Positions 56,083-64,000 of a stretch of 64,000 nucleotides of DNA are shown here, in pieces. A model generated the notes under the pieces. That model saw only the letters and a program-made list of their open reading frames with translations, made no database searches and had not been told where the DNA came from. Each line of letters begins with the position of its first letter. Position 1 is the stretch's first letter. Location: the NCBI GenBank assembly GCA_965601475.1, contig OZ271832.1, forward strand, positions 5,022,001-5,086,000. Direction: 5' to 3'. Source of the stretch: JAWPMT01 sp965601475. Lineage in GTDB: Bacteria; Bacteroidota; Bacteroidia; Cytophagales; Cyclobacteriaceae. The translations under genes were made by a program, and so were the position numbers.

Positions 56083-56754
56083 CTAATTCAATTTCCTTAC
56101 TGATAGGTATTGGGCGATGGTCCTGGACAGGATGGCACTTTTGCCTTCGACTAACTGGATCTCGATCGATCCGTCAAAATCGATGATGTCTGTAATGTGA
56201 ATTTTCGAACCCAACCTCAAACTTAGTCGGTCAAGATGTTGCAGCAAGCGAGGGTCGTCATTGCCAACGGTAACAAGTACACAGTGATCCTTGACCTTCA
56301 TCTCAGTTAGCGGAATCGCCTCACCAATCTTGAAATTTCCATGCTTGTCAGGTATCGGGTCTCCATGGGGGTCTACGGCGGGCTCACCCAAAAACTTATC
56401 CAGCCTGTCGATGAGAAGGGGAGATTTGACATGCTCCAATTGCTCAGCAACTTCATGGACCTCGTCCCAGTTGAATGACAGTTTCTCATGCAGGAATACT
56501 TCCCACAATCTGTGCTTGCGAATTACATTCAAGGCAATGGTGTCGCCTTTACTGGTAAGACTTACGCCCTTATATTTTTCGTAGACGATGATATCCTTTT
56601 TGGAGAGTCGCTTGATCATGTCACTGACTGTAGCAGGCCTTGTGGACATGTATTCGGCCAGGGCATTTGTGGATACATTGGTGCCTGATTCCTTAGCCAG
56701 ATGGTAGATAGCCTTGATGTAATTTTCCTCCGTGTAGCTAAGGTTCTGGGCCAT
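56083..56754 (-). CDS. DtxR/MntR-family metal-dependent transcription regulator
   Basis: 223 residues. The winged helix is LSYTEENYIKAIYHLAKESG with the recognition helix TRPATVSDMIKRLSKKDI. The dimerisation/metal domain has RKHRLWEVFLHEKL, EVAEQLEHV and DPHGDPIPDKHG, and an SH3-like C-terminal domain follows. It is the first gene of the iron operon, 7 bp before the DtxR-FeoA fusion, and has a perfect palindromic operator 20 bp before its start, so it probably represses the operon when Fe2+ (or Mn2+) is plentiful. Confidence 0.93.
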   Translation of the reverse strand: MAQNLSYTEENYIKAIYHLAKESGTNVSTNALAEYMSTRPATVSDMIKRLSKKDIIVYEKYKGVSLTSKGDTIALNVIRKHRLWEVFLHEKLSFNWDEVHEVAEQLEHVKSPLLIDRLDKFLGEPAVDPHGDPIPDKHGNFKIGEAIPLTEMKVKDHCVLVTVGNDDPRLLQHLDRLSLRLGSKIHITDIIDFDGSIEIQLVEGKSAILSRTIAQYLSVRKLN

Positions 56755-56773
56755 GCAGTAAAGATAATTACTA

Positions 56774-56793
56774 TTTTTAGATTAATCTAAAAA
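56774..56793. promoter_or_regulatory. DtxR-type operator of the iron operon
   Basis: Perfect palindrome with core TTTAGATTAATCTAAA (56776-56791), extended by two T/A pairs on each side. The form is that of DtxR/MntR-type operators with a TTTAG..CTAAA arrangement. Confidence 0.8.
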
Positions 56794-56795
56794 AA

Positions 56796-56813
56796 TATTT
56801 AGATGATTAAATA
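56796..56813. promoter_or_regulatory. Second, weaker operator half
   Basis: TATTTA-N6-TAAATA palindrome containing TTTAGAT, directly beside the main operator and 42 bp or more before the regulator start. It may be a second dimer site. Confidence 0.5.
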
Positions 56814-57037
56814 TGGAAATTTATAAGCCTTTTTAAATCAGCCTATTACAGTGCTTCATAATAAGTATCACATCATTTATTTGCGGTCATGGTTTTGGTC
56901 CTGATTGAAAGCCTTCACCTTGGCCATTCGTCATTCGACGAAGAAATATTTCAATGCTTGCTTTGACAATAAAGTCAGTTTTACTTCTATTTGGAGACCA
57001 AACCCGCAAGGAATTTTTTCATTTGAAAAGAAACTAA

Positions 57038-57850
57038 ATGGAACTAAAGAATTTGATAGAAGCAGCCTGGGATGATCGGTCTTTACTTCATGACAAGGAG
57101 ATCACAGTGGCTGTTAAAACTATCATTGACGATTTAGACAATGGCAAGCGTAGAATAGCCGAACCCGGCCCCGACGGTTGGGAGGTGAATGACTGGTTGA
57201 AGAAGGCAGTGATCCTCTATTTTCCATTGATGAAAATGCAGCTCATTGAAATCGGACCCTTTCAGTTCCATGACAAAATCAAATTGAAGTCGGGCTACGA
57301 TCAGCTAGGTGTAAGGGTCGTACCACATGCCATTGCACGATATGGATCTTTCATCAATCAGAACACAGTCTTGATGCCTTCATACATCAACATCGGGGCC
57401 TATGTGGATGAGGGAAGTATGGTTGATACCTGGGCAACAGTAGGCAGTTGTGCACAGATTGGTAAGCATGTTCACCTCAGTGGTGGTGTCGGCATAGGTG
57501 GGGTACTGGAACCTGTGCAGGCAGCTCCTGTGATTGTGGAAGATGGGGCTTTCTTAGGGTCCCGGTGTATTGTGGTTGAAGGTGTTCATATTGGGAAGGA
57601 GGCGGTACTCGGTGCCAATGTGGTGTTGACAGCGAGCTCGAAAATCATTGATGTTACAGGGGAGGAGCCCAAGGAATATCGGGGTCACGTACCTGCTCGA
57701 TCGGTGGTGATACCGGGGAGTATTCCCAAGAGGTTTCCCGCCGGGGAATACAATGTACCCTGCGCTTTGATCATCGGTAAGCGCAAGGAAAGCACGGACA
57801 AAAAGACATCTCTCAATCAGGCACTGAGAGAGAATGATGTGGCGGTTTAG
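57038..57850 (+). CDS. dapD: 2,3,4,5-tetrahydropyridine-2,6-dicarboxylate N-succinyltransferase
   Basis: The 270-residue trimeric enzyme transfers succinyl from succinyl-CoA to tetrahydrodipicolinate in the lysine/diaminopimelate pathway. The N-terminal helical domain begins MELKNLIEAAWDDR. The left-handed beta-helix is evident (YINIGAYVDEGSMVDTWATV, GKHVHLSGGVGIGGVLEPVQ, AAPVIVEDGAFLGSRCIVVE). Length is normal. The next gene overlaps by 17 bp, and lysA of the same pathway is two genes further. Confidence 0.97.
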   Translation: MELKNLIEAAWDDRSLLHDKEITVAVKTIIDDLDNGKRRIAEPGPDGWEVNDWLKKAVILYFPLMKMQLIEIGPFQFHDKIKLKSGYDQLGVRVVPHAIARYGSFINQNTVLMPSYINIGAYVDEGSMVDTWATVGSCAQIGKHVHLSGGVGIGGVLEPVQAAPVIVEDGAFLGSRCIVVEGVHIGKEAVLGANVVLTASSKIIDVTGEEPKEYRGHVPARSVVIPGSIPKRFPAGEYNVPCALIIGKRKESTDKKTSLNQALRENDVAV

Positions 57851-58703
57851 TCAGAAAGGCACGGATTTTGCAACCTCGCTTTCAAAACAATTTGGAGTGC
57901 GACAGTTTATTCTAACACTTTCATTCAGTGTGCTTGCAGCCATGGGGCACACGCAGGTCACCTGGTCTGTCTATCCATTTGAGCAGGGCGAGTACCTTGA
58001 GTACAAACTCAATTATGGTTGGTTCTCCATTGGGAAGGCCTCATTCAGATTGGATGAGGTGAGGGACAGTATGAATTGCAACAGTTGCCTGGCCATCAAA
58101 GTTGAGGGTGGCAGTTCCGGGTTCTTGAATGTATTTACCACGGTGGAAGATGAATGGGGTGCGTTGGTTAGGAAAGATGATCTGCAACCCGTCTACACCT
58201 ACAGGGATATCAAAGAAGGTAAGTACAGATTGGAGGAAGATATTCACTTCGACTACGAGGAGGGTACCATTACGGTAGAGCAGTACAAAGCACATAAGAG
58301 TGTACCTCAACGACCAACCAGGTATTTTGAATTTGATACTGAGAAGGGTGTATATGATATGCTAGGCGGCATGATGAAAATCAGAGCCTTGGACCTCAAT
58401 CAATTTGAAGCTGGGGACACCATCGCATTGGATGCTTTCTTTGAAGACACGTTTTATGATTTCAAAGTGGCTTACATGGGAAAGGAACGGGTGAAGACCA
58501 AAGTGGGGAAGATTGTATCGCACAAGCTATTGCCAATTATGCCTGAAAATTCTGTGTTTGATGGTAAGAATTCCCTGACCTTTTGGGTGTCCGCGGATCT
58601 GAATCAACTACCTGTGAAAGTGACTGCCGACATGTTTATTGGCAAGGCATCCTGCGAAATTGTCGGCTATCGCAACCTAAAATACGGCGGCGATTCCGAT
58701 TAA
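57834..58703 (+). CDS. DUF3108 exported protein
   Basis: 289 residues. A signal sequence lies after a basic leader (FILTLSFSVLAAMGHTQ). The family pattern is GEYLEYKLNYGWFSIGKASF, VEGGSSGFLNVF, a long beta-sheet core and a final strand LPVKVTADMFIGKASCEI. Such proteins are periplasmic beta-proteins of unknown function. It overlaps dapD. Confidence 0.82.
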   Translation: MMWRFSQKGTDFATSLSKQFGVRQFILTLSFSVLAAMGHTQVTWSVYPFEQGEYLEYKLNYGWFSIGKASFRLDEVRDSMNCNSCLAIKVEGGSSGFLNVFTTVEDEWGALVRKDDLQPVYTYRDIKEGKYRLEEDIHFDYEEGTITVEQYKAHKSVPQRPTRYFEFDTEKGVYDMLGGMMKIRALDLNQFEAGDTIALDAFFEDTFYDFKVAYMGKERVKTKVGKIVSHKLLPIMPENSVFDGKNSLTFWVSADLNQLPVKVTADMFIGKASCEIVGYRNLKYGGDSD

Positions 58704-58737
58704 CCTACCTAGCTTTGCGCCTTCATTTTAGAATCTT

Positions 58738-59328
58738 ATGAGAAGGATTGCTCAGCTTTTATTACCGTTCATTTTGTTTTCGTGCAGTACCGGCGATACG
58801 AATCGGGGAGATCAGTTGTTCCAGCAAGGCAAATACAAGGAAGCTGTCGTCGCTTACGACGATCACCTTGCTTCCAATCCGGCTGATGTCAAGACGTTGT
58901 ACAATAGGGGAAGAGCTTACGAGGAGCTGGGTCAGGCTTCTTCGGCTATTGCTGATTTCGAGGCGGTGCTGGAGAAGGATGAACGCAATGTGCAGGCTTT
59001 TCTCAGTCTCGCAAAAGTCTATTACAATGAAGGTAAGTTTTCGCTGGCGTTAGTCAATGCGGGCAAGGCACTGAAGCTGAATGAGAACCTGGCACAGGCC
59101 CATTTCCTGGAAGCCAGATCCCGTCACCAGTTGGGATATTTTGAAGGCGCTCTGGAGTCCTACAGCCTGGCCATAAAGCTCGATAAAGATTTCGGCGAAG
59201 CCTATCTCTACCGAGGAGCACTAAAGGTTCAACTCAATAAAGGTCGGTTGGCTTGCGAAGATTTCCGAAAAGCCGTCAATCTGGAGGTGCCCGGAGGTAA
59301 AGAAGCCATCACAAAATACTGCAATTGA
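58738..59328 (+). CDS. TPR-repeat lipoprotein
   Basis: 196 residues with a lipoprotein signal (MRRIAQLLLPFILFSC, Cys16). About five tetratricopeptide repeats follow (GDQLFQQGKYKEAVVAYDDH, YNRGRAYEELGQASSAIADF, and so on). A scaffold role in the periplasm is usual. Its TGA overlaps the lysA start. Confidence 0.88.
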   Translation: MRRIAQLLLPFILFSCSTGDTNRGDQLFQQGKYKEAVVAYDDHLASNPADVKTLYNRGRAYEELGQASSAIADFEAVLEKDERNVQAFLSLAKVYYNEGKFSLALVNAGKALKLNENLAQAHFLEARSRHQLGYFEGALESYSLAIKLDKDFGEAYLYRGALKVQLNKGRLACEDFRKAVNLEVPGGKEAITKYCN

Positions 59329-60488
59329 TGGCGGTGAGTGACTACTCGGGGGCTTTCGAAAATGTCGAAACCCCATTTTACTTCTATGACCTGGAGGTCC
59401 TTCGTAGGTCGATGCAAGCAGCCAAATCGGAGATTGAGGGACATCCATTCCAAATACACTACGCACTCAAAGCCAACACGAATAAACGGATACTCAGGGA
59501 AATCCAATCTTTTGGCTTCGGGGCCGATTGCGTATCGGGCAATGAGGTCTTGCGGGCACTGGAAGTAGGGTTTCCGAAGGAGCATATCGTCTTTGCTGGA
59601 GTTGGCAAGACCGACAAAGAGATTGCTATCGGACTGGATGCAGAGATCTTCGCCTTCAATGTGGAGTCTATTCAGGAGTTGGCGGTGCTGGAAGAAATGG
59701 CGGGACAAAAAGGCAAACGATCCAGGTTTGCACTCAGGCTGAACCCCAATGTGGATGCTGGTACCCATGAATACATCACCACGGGAAAGCGCAACAATAA
59801 GTTTGGTGTCACTTTCCAGGAACTGCAAGCCTCCATTCCCTTTATCAAGTCCCTGAAGCATTTGGAATTCATCGGCACGCACTTTCACATCGGCTCCCAA
59901 ATCACGGAACTCGATCGTTTCTCGCATTTGGTGGAAAAGGTCAATGAAGTACAGGAGCTGCTGGTGCGTGAAGGCTTTGATTTGCCCCATCTGAATGTCG
60001 GAGGTGGGCTGGGCATCGACTATGATGCGCCGGACCTGGCGGCAATACCGGATTTCAAAACCTATTTCAGCTTCTTTAAAAAAGAGCTGAAGCTTAGACC
60101 TGGCCAGACTTTACATTTCGAATTGGGCCGCTCGCTTGTCGGGCAATGTGGGTCCCTGGTGACCAGGGTACTCTACAACAAACCAGGTGATGGCACTACC
60201 TTTCTGGTGGTCGATGCTGGTATGACGGAACTCATTAGACCCGCATTATATCAAGCACACCATGTGATCGAGAACCTTCGTCCTGGTGGTAATTCGCAGC
60301 AGGTGTTTGATGTAGTGGGGCCCATTTGTGAAACTTCCGATGCTTTTGCAAGAGGCATCCAATTGCCGGTCAGTGAGCGTGGTGATTTATTGGCCATACG
60401 TTCAGCAGGAGCATATGCCGAAGTGATGAGTAGCCGCTACAATTTGAGAGATCCTGCGCCGTCGGTGTTCAGTGATGATCTTGCTTAG
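59328..60488 (+). CDS. lysA: Diaminopimelate decarboxylase
   Basis: 386 residues from ATG 59328, one codon after an in-frame TTG. This PLP enzyme makes lysine from meso-diaminopimelate. The PLP lysine is in HYALKANTN (Lys48). GADCVSGNEVLRAL, HFHIGSQI, NVGGGLGIDY, ELGRSLVG, CETSDAFARG and SAGAYAEVMSSRYNLR are the expected motifs. The length fits the Bacteroidota type, slightly short. It overlaps the convergent peptidase gene by 4 bp. Confidence 0.95.
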   Translation: MAVSDYSGAFENVETPFYFYDLEVLRRSMQAAKSEIEGHPFQIHYALKANTNKRILREIQSFGFGADCVSGNEVLRALEVGFPKEHIVFAGVGKTDKEIAIGLDAEIFAFNVESIQELAVLEEMAGQKGKRSRFALRLNPNVDAGTHEYITTGKRNNKFGVTFQELQASIPFIKSLKHLEFIGTHFHIGSQITELDRFSHLVEKVNEVQELLVREGFDLPHLNVGGGLGIDYDAPDLAAIPDFKTYFSFFKKELKLRPGQTLHFELGRSLVGQCGSLVTRVLYNKPGDGTTFLVVDAGMTELIRPALYQAHHVIENLRPGGNSQQVFDVVGPICETSDAFARGIQLPVSERGDLLAIRSAGAYAEVMSSRYNLRDPAPSVFSDDLA

Positions 60489-61312
60489 AAGGCTGTGTAG
60501 GTTTCCATTTCCTTCAATCGCTCCTTTTTGCCTGGGGATACTTCGAAGAATGTCTTAATGGACTCGTGACTGTTTTTCTGGGGTAGATACACTTCAAAAT
60601 GAAGATGAGGACCTGAGGAAAACCCCGTATCGCCGCTAAGACCAATAACCTGGCCTTTAGATACCCGATCTCCGACACTTACCAGGCTTCCCTTTTTCTT
60701 GAGGTGTACATAGTCCGCAAAAGAACCATCTTCATGGTAGATGGATATGCGATTGGCGTAGTCCAGGCAACTGCGATCAGGGCAGCCGCGGTTGGAGTCT
60801 TCTTTTACCTCCATCACCAAACCGCCTCTGGCTGCAACAATCTTGGTGCCTATGGGTACGGTGAAATCAATGGCATTTTTACCCTGATGCGAAAAGGAAC
60901 CGTTATAACCCTGACTCATAATGTAGCTTTCACCTGCCTGGAAAGGTAATCCATAGGCGAAGTCATCATCATGCCGGTCATTGTAGTCACCTTCGTAGTA
61001 GGTGAATTTCGAACTGTAGCCCCAGCTCTTTCGGACGTTTTTGGGTCCGAACGTTGCCAGCTGTACTGTTTCACCGGTCGGCTCCAGGACCAGCTTCAGG
61101 GGGAATTGTTTATTGCTGGTTAGGTTGGTTCCGTCAATCACAATTTCCAGGGTGTAGGGTACGAGTCCCTCATTAACGCCATATAGTGCCAGACCATCGT
61201 CCGTCTTTTGGTCGAAGATCTTTACCGGATCCTCCTCGTTATTCTTTTTTTGCGCGGGACTGACGTGGACCAATACAAGGCATAGGAGGAAAAAGCATAC
61301 TTTGGTTCGCAT
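60485..61312 (-). CDS. M23-family metallopeptidase (exported)
   Basis: About 275 residues. A signal peptide (VCFFLLCLVLVHVSPAQ) follows MRTK at 61312, preferred over a GTG at 61342. The C-terminal lysostaphin-type domain has both zinc motifs: H-x6-D (HQGKNAID, His142/Asp149) and HLHFE (His236/His238). RGCPDRSCLDYAN is an inserted Cys pair, perhaps a disulfide. It probably cleaves peptide cross-links of peptidoglycan in the periplasm. Confidence 0.92.
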   Translation of the reverse strand: MRTKVCFFLLCLVLVHVSPAQKKNNEEDPVKIFDQKTDDGLALYGVNEGLVPYTLEIVIDGTNLTSNKQFPLKLVLEPTGETVQLATFGPKNVRKSWGYSSKFTYYEGDYNDRHDDDFAYGLPFQAGESYIMSQGYNGSFSHQGKNAIDFTVPIGTKIVAARGGLVMEVKEDSNRGCPDRSCLDYANRISIYHEDGSFADYVHLKKKGSLVSVGDRVSKGQVIGLSGDTGFSSGPHLHFEVYLPQKNSHESIKTFFEVSPGKKERLKEMETYTAF

Positions 61313-61467
61313 CGATCGATTCTTTGGTTTGCCAGTAGACACTAAACGTATTTATAAACACCTGTAATTTGCATTTTTCCATTCTTGATTTGAAATTTTA
61401 CAATTAAATAACATTCCTTTGCCCCTGTTTTAAGCTTCGACAGAAACTAACTATTCAAATTCCTATT

Positions 61468-62037
61468 ATGAAAAACTTATTCTCTAAAAGCCTATTGTAC
61501 CTAGGTGTGCTCGGTCTTTTGGTACTGGCTGCGTGTTCCGACGACGACGAAGGTGATGACGTAGATCCAGTTATTGGTACATGGAACTTCGTGTCTGCGA
61601 CGATCACTGGAATCACAGTGGATGGCGCTGACATCAATGCATTCTTTACAGCAGCCGGTCAGGCACAAGGTCTGCAAGATGAAGCACTCACTGCTTTTGT
61701 AGATCAGTCAGTATCATTGTTTGAAAGTGGTGTTCTTGCTACTTTCCAGGGCCTTACAGCCGATTTCAATGCGGATGCAACTTACTCAATCAACTTGTCC
61801 ACCGGCCCTACTACAGGTGGCTGGGTGGCCAACGCGGACAATACTGTTTACACGCTAAGCCCAGATCCGGATGATGAAGATCCGAATCCTGTGGATTTGT
61901 TCTTCAACGTGGTTACGTTGACAGCTACAGATGCCAACTTCACATTTGATTTCCCACAGGCTACTGATTTGACAGGCGATGGTATGGACAACATCATCGT
62001 GGCAAGTCTTGACATGAACCTGACAAAAGCACAATAA
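61468..62037 (+). CDS. Lipocalin-like lipoprotein
   Basis: 189 residues with a lipoprotein signal (YLGVLGLLVLAAC, Cys23) and then an acidic linker DDDEGDD. The WNFVSATITGITVDG start and the later Y.L..D strand pattern suggest a lipocalin-type beta-barrel as in many Bacteroidota lipoproteins. No function can be named. It is monocistronic, closed by a strong terminator. Confidence 0.75.
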   Translation: MKNLFSKSLLYLGVLGLLVLAACSDDDEGDDVDPVIGTWNFVSATITGITVDGADINAFFTAAGQAQGLQDEALTAFVDQSVSLFESGVLATFQGLTADFNADATYSINLSTGPTTGGWVANADNTVYTLSPDPDDEDPNPVDLFFNVVTLTATDANFTFDFPQATDLTGDGMDNIIVASLDMNLTKAQ

Positions 62038-62063
62038 GCGCTTTTTAGATATTGTATAATGGA

Positions 62064-62091
62064 GCGGCCCGGATTTCGGGCCGCTTTTTTT
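62064..62091 (+). terminator. Rho-independent terminator
   Basis: An 8-bp stem GCGGCCCG / CGGGCCGC, a 5-nt loop and seven T, just after the lipoprotein gene. Confidence 0.92.
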
Positions 62092-62270
62092 GTTTGTGGA
62101 GATGCGCCCCACAATCGCGTGAGTCAAAATGCTCCAGTTGTCTAGGATTGTAGCCAATTCTCAGCCATTTCAGACGACAAATCCACCAAAAACAGAAACT
62201 ACTCTCCTGGCACCGGTCAGGTATTTGACAGGCTCTGTTTATCTTGGTTCCTTCCATCAAACAAATTATC

Positions 62271-62795
62271 ATGAAACATCTTTCAACATACGTCATAGCC
62301 TTATTGGCAATGAGCTCTATGGCATTCGCGCAGGGAGATCTCAAATTTCCAGGTTTAGACAAGAGCCCCGTAGACATAGCCATTTACAGTGTCGAAAAGC
62401 AGCCTGTAGCAAAAGTGATATACGGCCGACCACAGAAGAAGGGTCGTGAGGTCTTTGGAGGACTGGTTTCCTATGGCAAGGTATGGCGTACAGGCGCCAA
62501 TGAAGCTGCGGAAATCACCTTCTACAGAGATGTGACGCTTGGCGACAAACAGGTTAGTGCAGGAACCTATGCCTTGTTTACAATTCCCGGGGAGGAAGAG
62601 TGGACGGTCATTCTCAATTCACAACTCAATCAATGGGGGAGCTACGGCTACGATCAGTCAAAGGACGTGGCAAGGGCAACAGCCAAGGTAGCTGACCTTT
62701 CTGCGGAGGTAGAAGCCTTCGCAATCGTCTTCAGCAATGATGGCATGCTCACTTTCGCCTGGGACAAAACCATGGCGCAGGTGGCGATCAAGTAA
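62271..62795 (+). CDS. DUF2911 exported protein
   Basis: 174 residues with signal peptide MKHLSTYVIALLAMSSMAFA. The DUF2911 pattern is plain: VIYGRPQKKGREVFGGLV, YGKVWRTGANEAAEITFYRD, GTYALFTIPGEEEWTVILN. These are periplasmic beta-proteins of unknown function. The open frame reaches back to 62244, but ATG 62271 gives the proper signal peptide. Confidence 0.9.
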   Translation: MKHLSTYVIALLAMSSMAFAQGDLKFPGLDKSPVDIAIYSVEKQPVAKVIYGRPQKKGREVFGGLVSYGKVWRTGANEAAEITFYRDVTLGDKQVSAGTYALFTIPGEEEWTVILNSQLNQWGSYGYDQSKDVARATAKVADLSAEVEAFAIVFSNDGMLTFAWDKTMAQVAIK

Positions 62796-63233
62796 AGAAA
62801 AGCAATAAGGGCATGAGTCCATGCGGCTCATGCCTGCTCACTATTGGAGGTGCCTATTGGTTTTGGCTATTTTGCTCGATCGCAGGAGGTCGTTGCAGGA
62901 GGAAGCTCCCGGTTTCCCAAATCTAAGCAGCTTGGGCTCCAGATCAATCCAGGTCGAAGTTGTAAGCCGCCACAATCAAAGCGGGCCACAAAGGCGACAT
63001 GTCTAAGATTCTTGGATCCATTGGCCACCTGTCCCAAATTTTACCACTTATGATATTGTCCTGGACCATCGATTACCTATTGGGACTACCGTCCTTAGGT
63101 GTGAGATTACTGTATTTAGGACATTTCGCGCGATGACCAATTTCGTAGCGCACAGACCCAGAGCCGGGCAGTAAAGGCCTGAGAATTTGGAGGACCGGAG
63201 TTTGCTATATCTTCACGGTGAGATACCCAATCC
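62796..63233. other. Intergenic stretch without a supported gene
   Basis: 438 bp holding only short overlapping open frames with improbable translations. I see no clear hairpin, repeat or RNA gene. Confidence 0.5.
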
Positions 63234-64000
63234 ATGAACGCGATCTACTTCACAGGTGTGGGCCAGGCCATTCTGGTATCGGCACTCTTGCTTTCCAAGC
63301 AGCATAGACGACCTGTGGATTTCATTCTTGTCGTGTGGATGGTGCTTAGCGCGTTTCAGCTGGTCTTTTTCTATCTCAATTTTGTTGACGTGGTCGATGC
63401 CTTCCCCCCCAGGCTGATGCTCACGGGAGGACTCATGCAGTTTATCGGGGCTCCGTTATTATTTATTTATATCCGCAGCCTGACCCGGCCATATTGGAAG
63501 CCAAGGGAAATTGTACCCCATGCCATACCCTTTATATTCTTCTTCGTACTTTTCCAGATCCTGTATCAAGGCGGCAACATGTTTGTCAGTGATGGATTTA
63601 TTCATGTGCGGGTAGCCAATGAATTGGCGAAAAACTATTCTTCTTTTCTGGCCTTGACCTCGCTGATCTATCCCCTTGTCAGTTTGCGGGCATTGCGGCA
63701 GCATCGCAGGCAAATTGAAAACGAATTTTCATACAATGAAGAGATTACGCTGAATTGGCTGAATCATTGGGTGATTCTGGAATTGATGGGCTTTGTGATC
63801 AGCTACCTGGTCATATGGGCCGCGGAGTTTGACATTTTGGAATATGTACAAAGCTTCCAGGTACTCGCCGCAATCATCCTGCTCAATGTCTTTATCGTCG
63901 GTTTTTTTGGATTGAAACAACCGATTATTTTCGAAGAGGAAAGGAATGATCAGTCCGAAGAGAAGTATCAGAACTCAAGGCTAGCAGCGGAAAGGGTCAA
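63234..64000 (+). CDS. Membrane-bound AraC-type regulator, 5' part
   Basis: It starts at ATG 63234 and stays open to the end of the window (255 codons). The product begins MNAIYFTGVGQAILVSALLL and has about seven hydrophobic segments (GLMQFIGAPLLFIYIRSL, IPFIFFFVLFQILYQGG, WVILELMGFVISYLVIWAAE and others), then a charged linker. This is the usual 7TM-like sensor half of Bacteroidota AraC-family regulators, whose HTH would lie beyond 64000. The family call is inferred from the N-terminal half only. Confidence 0.75.
   Translation, partial: MNAIYFTGVGQAILVSALLLSKQHRRPVDFILVVWMVLSAFQLVFFYLNFVDVVDAFPPRLMLTGGLMQFIGAPLLFIYIRSLTRPYWKPREIVPHAIPFIFFFVLFQILYQGGNMFVSDGFIHVRVANELAKNYSSFLALTSLIYPLVSLRALRQHRRQIENEFSYNEEITLNWLNHWVILELMGFVISYLVIWAAEFDILEYVQSFQVLAAIILLNVFIVGFFGLKQPIIFEEERNDQSEEKYQNSRLAAERV

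Noticed and set aside
62821..63053. Two short open frames after the DUF2911 gene
   Set aside because: They overlap in different frames and have improbable composition; no start context.

Overview
The window looks like chromosomal DNA of a Bacteroidota bacterium, most likely a marine or soil member of the Cytophagales. The grounds are two proteins with type IX secretion (Por) C-terminal sorting tails, a GEVED-domain protein, hybrid histidine kinase/receiver/AraC regulators, DUF6443-RHS proteins, a DUF2911 protein, a DUF3108 protein, and few Shine-Dalgarno sequences. The genus cannot be fixed from the sequence.

Layout. 1-8.9 kb: the 3' end of an RHS-like secreted protein, a 2,276-residue DUF6443/RHS-core protein, and a translationally coupled HEXXH (DUF922-like) secreted protein. 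8.9-14.2 kb: an accessory zone with REP-like palindromes, a dead REP-associated transposase, repeated terminators, remnants of an HTH regulator, an orphan RHS tip followed by a lipoprotein, one toxin-antitoxin pair with an amber-interrupted ParE, one intact pair, and several dispersed repeat families. 14.2-21.3 kb: a compact eight-gene type II secretion/type IV pilus-like operon (pseudopilin, A24 prepilin peptidase, GspE, secretin, GspL/PilN-like, GspM/PilO-like, lipoprotein, GspC/PilP-like) without GspF. 21.9-22.4 kb: a small AraC-type regulator. 22.9-30.9 kb: three secreted tail-fibre-like proteins, the third a mosaic of the first two, separated by tandem 549-bp repeats. 31-32 kb: repeats and a small conserved protein.

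32.4-50 kb: a degenerate and an intact hybrid two-component regulator, a GEVED/T9SS protein, and a 3,322-residue exported protein with two complete subtilisin domains, two copies of an amidotransferase-like module, five cadherin-like repeats, an array of EF-hand loops and a T9SS tail. 50.2-51.4 kb: an unknown tail-anchored protein. 51.5-56.8 kb, minus strand: an iron operon. It runs from a DtxR-type regulator through a membrane-anchored DtxR-FeoA fusion and a FeoB split in frame by one TAG codon to mnmE, with a perfect palindromic operator at its head. 57-64 kb: dapD, a DUF3108 protein, a TPR lipoprotein and lysA (diaminopimelate/lysine synthesis), a convergent M23 peptidase, a small lipoprotein, a DUF2911 protein, and the 5' end of a membrane-bound AraC-type regulator cut by the window edge.

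The points most worth following are the RHS tip/partner cassette zone, the coupled metalloprotease-like partner, the mosaic fibre family next to the secretion operon, the twin-subtilase giant with its EF-loop array, and the in-frame amber codons in feoB and parE.
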